DNA of 6,738 nt from an uncultured Prevotella sp. (GTDB lineage Bacteria; Bacteroidota; Bacteroidia; Bacteroidales; Bacteroidaceae), in NCBI GenBank assembly GCA_905210845.1, contig CAJLYG010000172.1, positions 1-6,738 on the forward strand. The letters are read 5' to 3'. The notes under the pieces are model-generated. The model was given only the letters and a program-made list of their open reading frames with translations. It ran no database searches and was not told the DNA's origin. Below are positions 1 to 6,576 of this stretch, piece after piece. A program made the translations under genes and the position numbers. How positions within the stretch are numbered: the stretch's first letter is position 1; the number at the start of each line of letters is the position of its first letter.

Positions 1-1
1 G

Positions 2-877
2 CCCAAGGCGAAGAAAAATGGTGAAGGAAAGTCTACGCTCGTCAAATGTATTATGGGCGAGATTCCTTTCTCGGGGACTCTGAAAATTGGTCATAACGTC
101 CAGATCGGCTATTTTGCCCAAAACCAAGCTCAACTCTTGGATGAGAATCTGTCTATCTATGATACCATAGACCGAGTGGCTACAGGGGAGATCCGACTCA
201 AGATTAATGACATCCTCGGAGCCTTTATGTTTGGAGGGGAGATCTCTGAAAAAAAAGTTAAGGTCCTCAGTGGCGGCGAACGCAGTCGATTGGCTATGAT
301 CAAGCTCTTATTGGAGCCCGTAAACCTGTTGATTTTAGATGAGCCTACCAACCATTTGGACATGCCTTCAAAGGATGTCCTTAAAGAGGCGATCAAAGCC
401 TTTGACGGAACGGCGATCATTGTCAGTCACGATCGTGAGTTCCTGGACGGACTAGTGAGCAAAGTATATGAGTTTGGAGAGGGACGTGTCAGGGAACACT
501 TGGGTGGCATTTATGATTATCTTCGGGCACATCATGCTGATAGTATCCAAACAGCCTTAGACAATCATGCTGTCTCGGTTACCAAAGAGGAGAGGGAAAA
601 GCCAGAGGAAGCGTATAGCAGTGCAAAGCAAAGTTATGCAGAGCATAAAGAGCAACAGAAGAGAATCCGGAAGGCAGAAAAGTCGGTGAAGGACTCCGAA
701 TCCAAAATAGAGTCTATGGAAAAACGGCTGAAAGAATTAGACCAACTGCTATGTGATCCCCAAAATGCTTCCAATATGGAACTGGTGACAGAGTATACCT
801 CCACCAAGCAGGCTTTAGATGAAGAGAACGAAAAATGGATGGAGCTCTCTGAGGCTTTAGAAAAACTCCAGGCGTAA
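2..877 (+). CDS. ABC-F family ATPase, C-terminal half (5'-truncated by window edge)
   Basis: ABC-F proteins are soluble, ribosome-associated ATPases with two ABC domains and no membrane part; they act on translating or stalled ribosomes (EttA, Uup and antibiotic-protection types). The reading frame is open from base 2, so the start and the first ABC domain lie outside the window. Seen here: a P-loop remnant NGEGKST near bases 17-37, a Q-loop (GYFAQNQ), the signature LSGGE at 266-280, Walker B LLILDEPTNHLD at 326-361, and the switch histidine in IVSHDREF at 428-430. The last 100 or so residues are rich in Glu, Lys and Gln and predict a coiled coil, like the C-terminal arm of Uup-type members. 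The first P-loop residue, normally Gly, reads as Lys, and the preceding residues (PKAK) do not fit the family, so the outermost bases may be unreliable. The exact ABC-F subgroup cannot be assigned without the missing N-terminal half. The next gene follows after 44 bases with no obvious terminator between them. Confidence 0.93.
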   Translation, partial: PKAKKNGEGKSTLVKCIMGEIPFSGTLKIGHNVQIGYFAQNQAQLLDENLSIYDTIDRVATGEIRLKINDILGAFMFGGEISEKKVKVLSGGERSRLAMIKLLLEPVNLLILDEPTNHLDMPSKDVLKEAIKAFDGTAIIVSHDREFLDGLVSKVYEFGEGRVREHLGGIYDYLRAHHADSIQTALDNHAVSVTKEEREKPEEAYSSAKQSYAEHKEQQKRIRKAEKSVKDSESKIESMEKRLKELDQLLCDPQNASNMELVTEYTSTKQALDEENEKWMELSEALEKLQA

Positions 878-921
878 AGGCTGGATACAATTATGAAGTT
901 TCACTTAAAATATCGATAGAC

Positions 922-2955
922 ATGAACATGAAAAGAATTCTTCCAATCATGATGATTGCCAGTGCCCCGTTGATGGGCATGGCTCAGAACAAATCGGGAT
1001 TGGTCTTGTCGAATCTGGACAAGACCGTCAAACCGGCAGATGACTTCTATCAGTTCGCTACCGGTGGATGGCGTAAGAGCCATCCCCTTCCTGCTGCATA
1101 CTCCCGTTATGGCAGTTTTGACAAGTTGGGTGAAGATAACAATAAACGTATCAATACCCTCCTTGGAGAACTCCAGAAGAAAAAATACAAGGCAGGGACG
1201 ACAGAGCAGAAGTTGAGCGATTATTATAAGTTGGCTTTGGATACTGCACGCCGGGATAAGGAAGGTGTTGCTCCTGTAAAGCCTCTCTTGGATGAAATGG
1301 AGGCTGCCAAGACAAAAGAAGACTTGGAGCAGTTGCAATTGAAATATGCCTCATTTGGTTTTGGCGTATGTTTCGGCAGCTATTTTGGGGCAGATGACAA
1401 AAATGCATCCCAAAATATCCTGTCCGTGAGTCAAGGTGGATTGACGTTAGGTCAGAAAGACTATTACGTCAACAACGACACGGCGACAGTCGCTATCCGC
1501 CGTGCTTATCGCCAACATATAGAAAGAATGTTCAAGTTGTATGGATTCACAGATGCCCAGGCGAGGGCAAAAGCTGATGCGGTCTTCAAGCATGAGACCT
1601 TGTTAGCCTTGATCTCAAAGAGTAGTACGGAACTCCGTGACCCACAGGCGAATTATCATAAGATGAGCCTTCAGGAGTTTGAAAGCAACTATCCGAATAT
1701 TCCTTTAGAGAAGATGGCTGAGGCAGAAGGCGTGAAAAAAGCATTTATCCAGGAGATGGTTGTTGGTCAACCTGAGTTTATGGAAGGGCTGGACAAGATC
1801 ATGGCCTTGGATGACGCAGAGACGTTGCGTGCCTTGATGGAATGGGATGTCATTGAGAGTTCTGCAACATTGTTGAGCGATGAGATCCGTGAGGCAAATT
1901 TCGATTTCTTTGGCAAGACCATGCATGGCCGCAAGCAGGACTTCCCTCTTTGGAAGCGTGCAACAACTCAGGTGGAAGGAGCCATGGGCGAGGCTCTTGG
2001 CAAGATGTATTGCGAGCGTTACTTCCCGGCTTCATCCAAGAAAATGATGGAGCAGTTGGTCAAGAATCTCCAGATTTCTTTAGGACAGCGTATTGATGCT
2101 CAGACATGGATGAGTGATTCTACCAAGGCAAATGCGCATAAGAAATTGGATAAGTTCTATGTGAAGATCGGATATCCGAATAAGTGGACCGATTATTCCA
2201 AGCTTACGATAGATCCTCATAAAAGCTTTTTTGAGAACACTATGGCAGTGCGTCTTTTCATGCATGACAAGCATATAGCTGAGAGGGCTGGTAAGCCTGT
2301 GGATCGGGATGAATGGTTCATGACCCCTCAGACCGTAAATGCCTATTATAACCCGACTACCAATGAGATCTGTTTCCCTGCGGGTATCCTTCAATATCCG
2401 TTTTTCGACCCGAAAGCAGATGCTGCTTTCAATTATGGTGCTATCGGTGTCGTAATTGGACATGAGATGACTCACGGATTTGATGACCAGGGAAGACAGT
2501 ATGATGCAGATGGGAACATGAAGAATTGGTGGACAGCGAATGACGCCAAGAACTTCGAGGAACGTGCGAAACTATATGCTGATTTCTTCGATCATATTGA
2601 GGTATTGCCGGGCTTACATGGTAATGGAAAGCTGACCTTAGGTGAGAACCTTGCTGATCATGGAGGTCTTCAGGTTGCCTTCCAGGCCTATAAGAATGCA
2701 ACCGCCAAGAAGCCGCTGCCCGTAAAGGATGGATATACTGCCGACCAACGCTTTTTCTTAGCTTATGCAGGCGTGTGGGGACAGAATATCACAGAGCAGG
2801 AAATTCGTAACCGTGTGAAGACCGATCCTCATTCTCAAGGCGAATGGCGCGTGAATGGAGCATTACCCCATATCGACGCATGGTATGAGGCATTCCAGGT
2901 AAAACCTGGTGACAAGCTTTATCTCCCGAAAGAGAACCGCTTGCAACTCTGGTAA
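922..2955 (+). CDS. Secreted M13 family (neprilysin/PepO-like) zinc metallopeptidase
   Basis: This is a complete 677-residue zinc endopeptidase expected to cleave peptides outside the cytoplasm. Residues 1-21 form a Sec signal peptide (MNMKR, then a hydrophobic core ending GMA) with likely cleavage before Gln22. No lipobox cysteine is present, so it is probably a soluble periplasmic protein. The N-terminal M13 domain starts near residue 37 (DDFYQFATGGW). The catalytic domain carries substrate-binding NAYYNP (473-478), the zinc motif HEMTH (His514, Glu515, His518) and ENLAD (third ligand Glu575, Asp579). His637 and Arg643 fall where neprilysin has its transition-state and substrate-binding His711 and Arg717. 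The protein ends in Trp, as many M13 enzymes do. Length fits bacterial members. ATG codons at 922 and 928 are both possible starts; neither has a clear Shine-Dalgarno sequence, which is usual in Bacteroidetes. The physiological substrate cannot be read from the sequence. A strong terminator follows 19 bases after the stop. Confidence 0.95.
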   Translation: MNMKRILPIMMIASAPLMGMAQNKSGLVLSNLDKTVKPADDFYQFATGGWRKSHPLPAAYSRYGSFDKLGEDNNKRINTLLGELQKKKYKAGTTEQKLSDYYKLALDTARRDKEGVAPVKPLLDEMEAAKTKEDLEQLQLKYASFGFGVCFGSYFGADDKNASQNILSVSQGGLTLGQKDYYVNNDTATVAIRRAYRQHIERMFKLYGFTDAQARAKADAVFKHETLLALISKSSTELRDPQANYHKMSLQEFESNYPNIPLEKMAEAEGVKKAFIQEMVVGQPEFMEGLDKIMALDDAETLRALMEWDVIESSATLLSDEIREANFDFFGKTMHGRKQDFPLWKRATTQVEGAMGEALGKMYCERYFPASSKKMMEQLVKNLQISLGQRIDAQTWMSDSTKANAHKKLDKFYVKIGYPNKWTDYSKLTIDPHKSFFENTMAVRLFMHDKHIAERAGKPVDRDEWFMTPQTVNAYYNPTTNEICFPAGILQYPFFDPKADAAFNYGAIGVVIGHEMTHGFDDQGRQYDADGNMKNWWTANDAKNFEERAKLYADFFDHIEVLPGLHGNGKLTLGENLADHGGLQVAFQAYKNATAKKPLPVKDGYTADQRFFLAYAGVWGQNITEQEIRNRVKTDPHSQGEWRVNGALPHIDAWYEAFQVKPGDKLYLPKENRLQLW

Positions 2956-2974
2956 GAATAAGATAATTAGATTT

Positions 2975-3013
2975 AAAACGTGGACTAAATATTCTTTGGT
3001 CCACGTTTTTTTT
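2975..3013 (+). terminator. Strong Rho-independent terminator after the M13 gene
   Basis: Arms 2975-2989 and 2995-3009 pair over 15 positions with a single T-G wobble. They enclose a five-base loop (TATTC) and are followed by a run of eight T (3006-3013), the first four of which are also in the 3' arm. It closes the transcript of the M13 gene and insulates metA. On the opposite strand only a run of four T follows the stem, so it should work mainly in the forward direction. Confidence 0.92.
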
Positions 3014-3014
3014 G

Positions 3015-3022
3015 TATTTTTG
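3015..3022 (+). promoter_or_regulatory. Bacteroidetes-type -7 promoter element for metA
   Basis: TATTTTTG matches the Bacteroidetes primary sigma consensus TAnnTTTG exactly. It lies 27 bases before the metA start codon, so transcription would begin near 3028-3031 and leave a leader of roughly 20 bases. A TTTG at 2995-2998, inside the terminator's 3' arm, could serve as the -33 element, but the 16-base gap is shorter than the usual spacing of about 19. The assignment rests on motif and position only. Confidence 0.6.
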
Positions 3023-3033
3023 CATTTCGAAAG

Positions 3034-3040
3034 AGAAAGG
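3034..3040 (+). promoter_or_regulatory. Purine-rich ribosome binding site of metA
   Basis: AGAAAGG ends nine bases before the ATG at 3050. It is the only clear Shine-Dalgarno-like stretch before a gene in this window. It supports the 305-residue start over the in-frame ATG at 2909, which lies inside the M13 gene and upstream of the terminator. Confidence 0.6.
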
Positions 3041-3049
3041 ATTATAGAA

Positions 3050-3967
3050 ATGCCGTTAAGATTACCAGATAAACTTCCTGCCATTGAACTTCTCAAGAAG
3101 GAAAATATCTTCGTGATGGATAACTCCCGTGCTACTACACAGGATATACGTCCTCTGAAGATCGTGATTCTCAACTTAATGCCTTTGAAGATAACAACTG
3201 AGACCGACTTGATCCGTTTGCTGTCTAATACACCCTTGCAGCTGGAGATTTACTTCATGAAGTTGAAGAGCCATACTCCGAAGAATACGCCAATAGAGCA
3301 TATGATGATGTTCTATAAGGATTTCGACATCCTTGCCAAGCAGAAATTCGATGGGATGATCATCACGGGTGCTCCCGTTGAACAAATGGAGTTTGAAGAG
3401 GTGAACTACTGGGAAGAGATCACCCATATCTTTTCTTGGGCAAGGGACCATGTTACGAGTACCCTTTATATCTGTTGGGCAGCTCAGGCTGGGCTCTATT
3501 ATCACTATGGTATTCCCAAATATCCTCTTCCCAAGAAAATGTTTGGCATCTTCCGGCAGTATACGCTGAATCCTAAGTTGCCGATCTTCCGGGGCTTCGA
3601 TGATGTATTTTATATGCCTCATAGCAGGCACACGGAACTGCACAAGGAGGATATCCTCGCTCACAAGGATCTGACGTTGATTGCAGAGTCTCCAGAAAGC
3701 GGGGTCAGCATCGTCATGGCACGTGATGGAAGGGAGTTCTTTATCACAGGGCATTTGGAGTATGCCCCTGATACTCTTGACAAGGAGTATAAACGGGATA
3801 GGGGAAAACGGGATGATGTGGAAATGCCTGTGCATTATTACAGAGATGATAATCCAAATAATCTTCCGTTGGTCACTTGGCGTGCCCATGCGAATCTCCT
3901 GTTCAGCAATTGGATCAATTATTATGTCTATCAGGAGACTCCTTATAATATTGAAGATATCAAATAG
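3050..3967 (+). CDS. metA: Homoserine O-acetyltransferase, MetA type (often annotated as O-succinyltransferase)
   Basis: MetA is a cytoplasmic enzyme that acylates the hydroxyl of L-homoserine, the first committed step of methionine synthesis. The 305-residue length and the start MPLRLP are typical. The acyl-enzyme nucleophile Cys142 lies in YICWAAQAG, and His235 and Glu237 in TGHLEY complete the catalytic set; all three match the E. coli numbering. Residue 111 is Glu (GAPVE), where E. coli has Gly (GAPLG). In this family Glu111 goes with acetyl-CoA and Gly111 with succinyl-CoA, so this enzyme probably makes O-acetylhomoserine despite the usual 'succinyltransferase' name. The start at 3050 is preferred because it matches the family N-terminus, follows a Shine-Dalgarno-like site and lies after the terminator and promoter. 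The U32 gene begins seven bases after the stop, so the two are probably cotranscribed. No S-box or other SAM riboswitch fits in the short leader. Function is well supported; acyl specificity is inferred from one residue. Confidence 0.97.
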   Translation: MPLRLPDKLPAIELLKKENIFVMDNSRATTQDIRPLKIVILNLMPLKITTETDLIRLLSNTPLQLEIYFMKLKSHTPKNTPIEHMMMFYKDFDILAKQKFDGMIITGAPVEQMEFEEVNYWEEITHIFSWARDHVTSTLYICWAAQAGLYYHYGIPKYPLPKKMFGIFRQYTLNPKLPIFRGFDDVFYMPHSRHTELHKEDILAHKDLTLIAESPESGVSIVMARDGREFFITGHLEYAPDTLDKEYKRDRGKRDDVEMPVHYYRDDNPNNLPLVTWRAHANLLFSNWINYYVYQETPYNIEDIK

Positions 3968-3974
3968 ATTATAG

Positions 3975-5804
3975 ATGCGAGAATTGGAACTGTTGGCTCC
4001 TGCCAAGAATCTTGAATGTGGCATCGCTGCCATTGACCATGGAGCAGACGCTGTCTATATCGGTGCTCAACGTTTCGGTGCAAGGGCGGCAGCGGGCAAT
4101 TCCCTGGACGATATCAGGCAGCTTTGCCAATATGCCCATCTCTTTCGGGTTAAAGTCTATGTGACTGTCAATACGATTATCTATGATGAGGAACTGACTG
4201 CCACCCAGCGTATGGTTAATGACCTGGAAGAGGCTGGCGTGGATGCCTTGTTGGTTCAAGACATGTCTTTGGTAGGAAAGACCTCCATACCTCTCCATGC
4301 CTCTACCCAAACAGACAACCGTACTCCGGAAAAGGTAGCATGGCTCAAGTCCCTTGGATTTGAAAGGGCTGTGTTGGCACGAGAGTTGTCCTTGGATGAG
4401 ATTAGCTCTATTCACCATGCCGTTCCTGATATCGATTTGGAGGTATTTGTCCATGGAGCCTTGTGTGTCAGTTATTCTGGTGTCTGTTATGCCTCTCAGT
4501 ATTGTTTCCATCGAAGTGCGAATAGGGGGGAATGTGCCCAGTTCTGCAGGTTGAAGTTTGACTTGGTAGACAGTGAAGGAACAGAGATCTTGCACCAAAG
4601 ACACCTCCTATCCTTGAAAGACTTATGTCAGGTTGATCATCTTGAAGAAATTGCTGAGGCTGGTGCTTCCTCCTTTAAGATAGAAGGTAGGCTAAAGGAT
4701 GTGGATTATGTAAAGAATGTTGTTTCTGCCTACAGCTGTAGGTTGAATGAGGTGATTAGCCGTCATCCCGACCATTACCGTAGGGCTTCCTCAGGACGGG
4801 TCGATTATGCTTTTGAACCGGATCTGAAAAAGACTTTTAACCGAGGCTTTACTACTTACTTCTTACAGGGTCGTCAGCCCGATATAGTTTCTTTCGATAC
4901 GCCGAAAGCGATGGGTGAGTATGTAGGAAGGGTGAAGGAATTAAAAAACAATTCCTTGACGGTTGCCGGTACGGCCGCCTTTTCTAATGGTGACGGATTG
5001 TGCTTTGTCAATGAAAAGCATGAGCTGGAAGGCTTTCGTGTCAATAGGACAGAAGGCAATCGTCTTTATCCTTTCAAGATGCCAGCGCATCTCCGGGTAG
5101 GGATGGGACTGTATAGGAACCAAGATGTAGCATTTGAAAAATTGCTTTCCAGGGAAACAGCAGTTAGGAAAATACATGTAGATATCTCCTTTTCCGCAAG
5201 ACCTGCAGGGTTCAGGGCGGAGATGAGGTTGGAAGATGGACATCTTTTAGCCAGTGCAGATGGGAATTTCTCCCATCAAATGGCACAAAAGCCACAGCAA
5301 GACAATATTGTAAGGCAATTGACCAAATTAGGGAATACCCCATTCCTCTGTGAGCATGTTGAAATATTGGAAGGAGCTGACCAGTATTTCATTCCAAATA
5401 GTTTCCTTTCGGACCTTCGTCGGAGATTAGTGGAGAATGTCAAATGCTTTCAGCCGAAACGAGAGGTTAGACAACCTTCGCCATTGCTGCCTGTCCCTAT
5501 GCAGGGAATAGAATATAAACAATATCCTTATCTTTATAATATCTCCAATCATTTGTCGAAGTCATTCTATGCAAAACAAGGATTGAAAACCATCACAGAT
5601 GCTTTCGAAAGGGGAGGGTGTGGTCCTCATCCCTTGATCATGCAATGCCGTTATTGCATTCGTTATACCCTGGGATATTGCGTCAAGCGTGGTGGGCGAC
5701 CCCCTGTATGGCATGAACCCCTCTACTTGCGGCTCCCTGATGGACGCCAGTTCCGTTTGCAGTTCCAATGTTCAGAATGTCAGATGAATATCTATGCAGA
5801 ATAG
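3975..5804 (+). CDS. U32 family protein (peptidase U32/collagenase-like; probable Fe-S RNA hydroxylation factor)
   Basis: This complete 609-residue protein opens with the typical barrel start ELELLAPAKN and GADAVYIG (23-30). Residues 156-173 match the U32 signature (EVFVHGALC...SGVCYAS). Cys164, Cys171, Cys187 and Cys191, the last two in RGECAQFCR, are candidate [4Fe-4S] ligands. Although named peptidases, characterised U32 proteins are mostly hydroxylation factors: RlhA for 23S rRNA C2501, TrhP for tRNA U34 5-hydroxyuridine, UbiU/UbiV for ubiquinone. The RGECAQ-type core resembles the RNA-acting members, but I cannot say which RNA. A beta-rich middle region (about 300-500) leads to a second cysteine group near the C-terminus: Cys549, Cys558, Cys561, Cys569, Cys599 and Cys602. 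Its pattern CRYCIRYTLGYC ... CSEC suggests another metal site. The start directly matches the family N-terminus; no Shine-Dalgarno site is visible, consistent with coupling to metA seven bases upstream. The stop overlaps the next gene by 11 bases. A run of six G near 4525 does not break the frame. Confidence 0.9.
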   Translation: MRELELLAPAKNLECGIAAIDHGADAVYIGAQRFGARAAAGNSLDDIRQLCQYAHLFRVKVYVTVNTIIYDEELTATQRMVNDLEEAGVDALLVQDMSLVGKTSIPLHASTQTDNRTPEKVAWLKSLGFERAVLARELSLDEISSIHHAVPDIDLEVFVHGALCVSYSGVCYASQYCFHRSANRGECAQFCRLKFDLVDSEGTEILHQRHLLSLKDLCQVDHLEEIAEAGASSFKIEGRLKDVDYVKNVVSAYSCRLNEVISRHPDHYRRASSGRVDYAFEPDLKKTFNRGFTTYFLQGRQPDIVSFDTPKAMGEYVGRVKELKNNSLTVAGTAAFSNGDGLCFVNEKHELEGFRVNRTEGNRLYPFKMPAHLRVGMGLYRNQDVAFEKLLSRETAVRKIHVDISFSARPAGFRAEMRLEDGHLLASADGNFSHQMAQKPQQDNIVRQLTKLGNTPFLCEHVEILEGADQYFIPNSFLSDLRRRLVENVKCFQPKREVRQPSPLLPVPMQGIEYKQYPYLYNISNHLSKSFYAKQGLKTITDAFERGGCGPHPLIMQCRYCIRYTLGYCVKRGGRPPVWHEPLYLRLPDGRQFRLQFQCSECQMNIYAE

Positions 5805-6576
5805 TCGTTCCTTCTTCCATAGTTTAGGACTTCTCCTGTTATTGGTGGCATGCTTGGCTTCTTGCTATAATCATCAGACTGGTCATCAGGAGGTGATCAC
5901 CCAGTTGAGCGCGAAACAAATTGACTCCTTGTCGTTTTACTCTTCTCATCATTACACCAATAACTATAATTTTATAGTCAAGAGCGATTCCATGGCATTG
6001 ATCCGGCAGCAACCTGAAGAGGTTGTCATGGGAATGCAGGTCGATTCCTTCTATGTCAAGGAACATTCTCGTCTGGTGGTAGCTGACATTCGCATGATCC
6101 CTAATGATTCCGTGGATTCTGTCTGGGTAGAATTGGCAACAGAGCAATCGTCTTTTGGGTGGGTGCACGAGTCTTCCTTGCTTCCCCATGTGGTTCCTGA
6201 TGATCCGATCTCCCAGTTTATCTCTACGTTCTCCGACCGTCATGTCATCATCTTCCTGATTGTTATCTGTTTGATTGGAGCCCTGTATGTGATCAGGAAA
6301 TTATTACGAGGGAATGCCCATATTGTGCATTTCCGTGATATAGACTCCTTCTATCCGACCCTTTTAGCATTAATAGTTGCCTCCGCAGCAACCTTTTATG
6401 CGAGTATACAAATCTTTGCCCCAGAGGTGTGGCGGCATTTCTATTTCCATCCGACCCTGAATCCGTTCTCGGTGCCAACCCTCTTGTCTGTGTTCTTGTG
6501 CTCAGTATGGGCGATGTTGATTGTGGCTGAATGTGGATGTTGTCGTAGTTCAACTCTCCGCTCAAATTGGTCTTGA
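5794..6576 (+). CDS. Membrane lipoprotein with SH3-like region, C-terminus replaced at a sequence joint
   Basis: I do not recognise a named family, although it resembles uncharacterised Bacteroidales envelope proteins. The N-terminus has a hydrophobic stretch ending in lipobox LASC, giving a candidate lipidated Cys24, so export to the envelope is likely. Residues about 60-135 are mostly beta-type, with a WVELA ... FGWVHESSLLP pattern that suggests a bacterial SH3-like fold. Three hydrophobic segments follow at about 151-166, 188-207 and 229-244. The reading frame runs to a TGA at 6574-6576, but residues from about 245 on (AECGCCRSS...) do not look native. From around base 6526 the DNA is the reverse strand of an altronate dehydratase gene. 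The third hydrophobic segment therefore stops abruptly and the real C-terminus is missing. The ATG lies inside the end of the U32 gene (11-base overlap), indicating translational coupling and membership in the metA-U32 unit. Role unknown. Confidence 0.75.
   Translation: MQNSRSFFHSLGLLLLLVACLASCYNHQTGHQEVITQLSAKQIDSLSFYSSHHYTNNYNFIVKSDSMALIRQQPEEVVMGMQVDSFYVKEHSRLVVADIRMIPNDSVDSVWVELATEQSSFGWVHESSLLPHVVPDDPISQFISTFSDRHVIIFLIVICLIGALYVIRKLLRGNAHIVHFRDIDSFYPTLLALIVASAATFYASIQIFAPEVWRHFYFHPTLNPFSVPTLLSVFLCSVWAMLIVAECGCCRSSTLRSNWS
6523..6545. other. Probable chimeric joint or rearrangement breakpoint
   Basis: Forward-strand coding sequence of the membrane lipoprotein stops looking native after about base 6525, and reverse-strand UxaA coding sequence begins by about 6542. 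Both genes lose their C-terminal parts here, and there is no intergenic DNA, terminator, inverted repeat or insertion sequence end between them. The position is estimated from where each protein stops resembling its family, so it is good to about 10-15 bases. Confidence 0.7.

Noticed and set aside
878..921. Promoter or terminator between the ABC-F and M13 genes
   Set aside because: The 44 bases show neither a TAnnTTTG element nor a stem with a T run, so readthrough or an unrecognised promoter are both possible.
2909..3049. In-frame N-terminal extension of metA from an ATG inside the M13 gene
   Set aside because: It would cross the terminator and promoter, add 47 residues absent from the family, and ignore the purine-rich site before the ATG at 3050.
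2956..3049. SAM-responsive riboswitch ahead of metA
   Set aside because: The only strong structure is the terminator, which precedes the promoter element; the predicted leader of about 20 bases is too short for an aptamer.
3176..4033. Long reverse-strand open frame (285 codons) opposite metA
   Set aside because: It lies antisense to a clearly identified metA, shows no recognisable domain, and has the His/Ile/Arg-rich composition of a shadow frame.
4525..4530. Run of six G in the U32 gene as a possible frameshift or phase-variation site
   Set aside because: The protein reads through it in family-like sequence (SANRGECAQFCR) on both sides, and the tract is short.
3969..4604. Reverse-strand open frame opposite the U32 gene
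   Set aside because: It is antisense to conserved U32 motifs, including the signature region, and has no features of its own.
6293..6541. Continuation of the reverse-strand UxaA frame past the joint
   Set aside because: The frame stays open by chance, but the residues stop matching UxaA and the DNA is the lipoprotein gene's coding strand in reverse.
6526..6576. Cys-rich tail (AECGCC...) as a genuine C-terminal metal-binding end of the lipoprotein
   Set aside because: From about 6542 these bases are the reverse complement of UxaA coding sequence (TNLSGEL), so the tail is an artefact of the joint.
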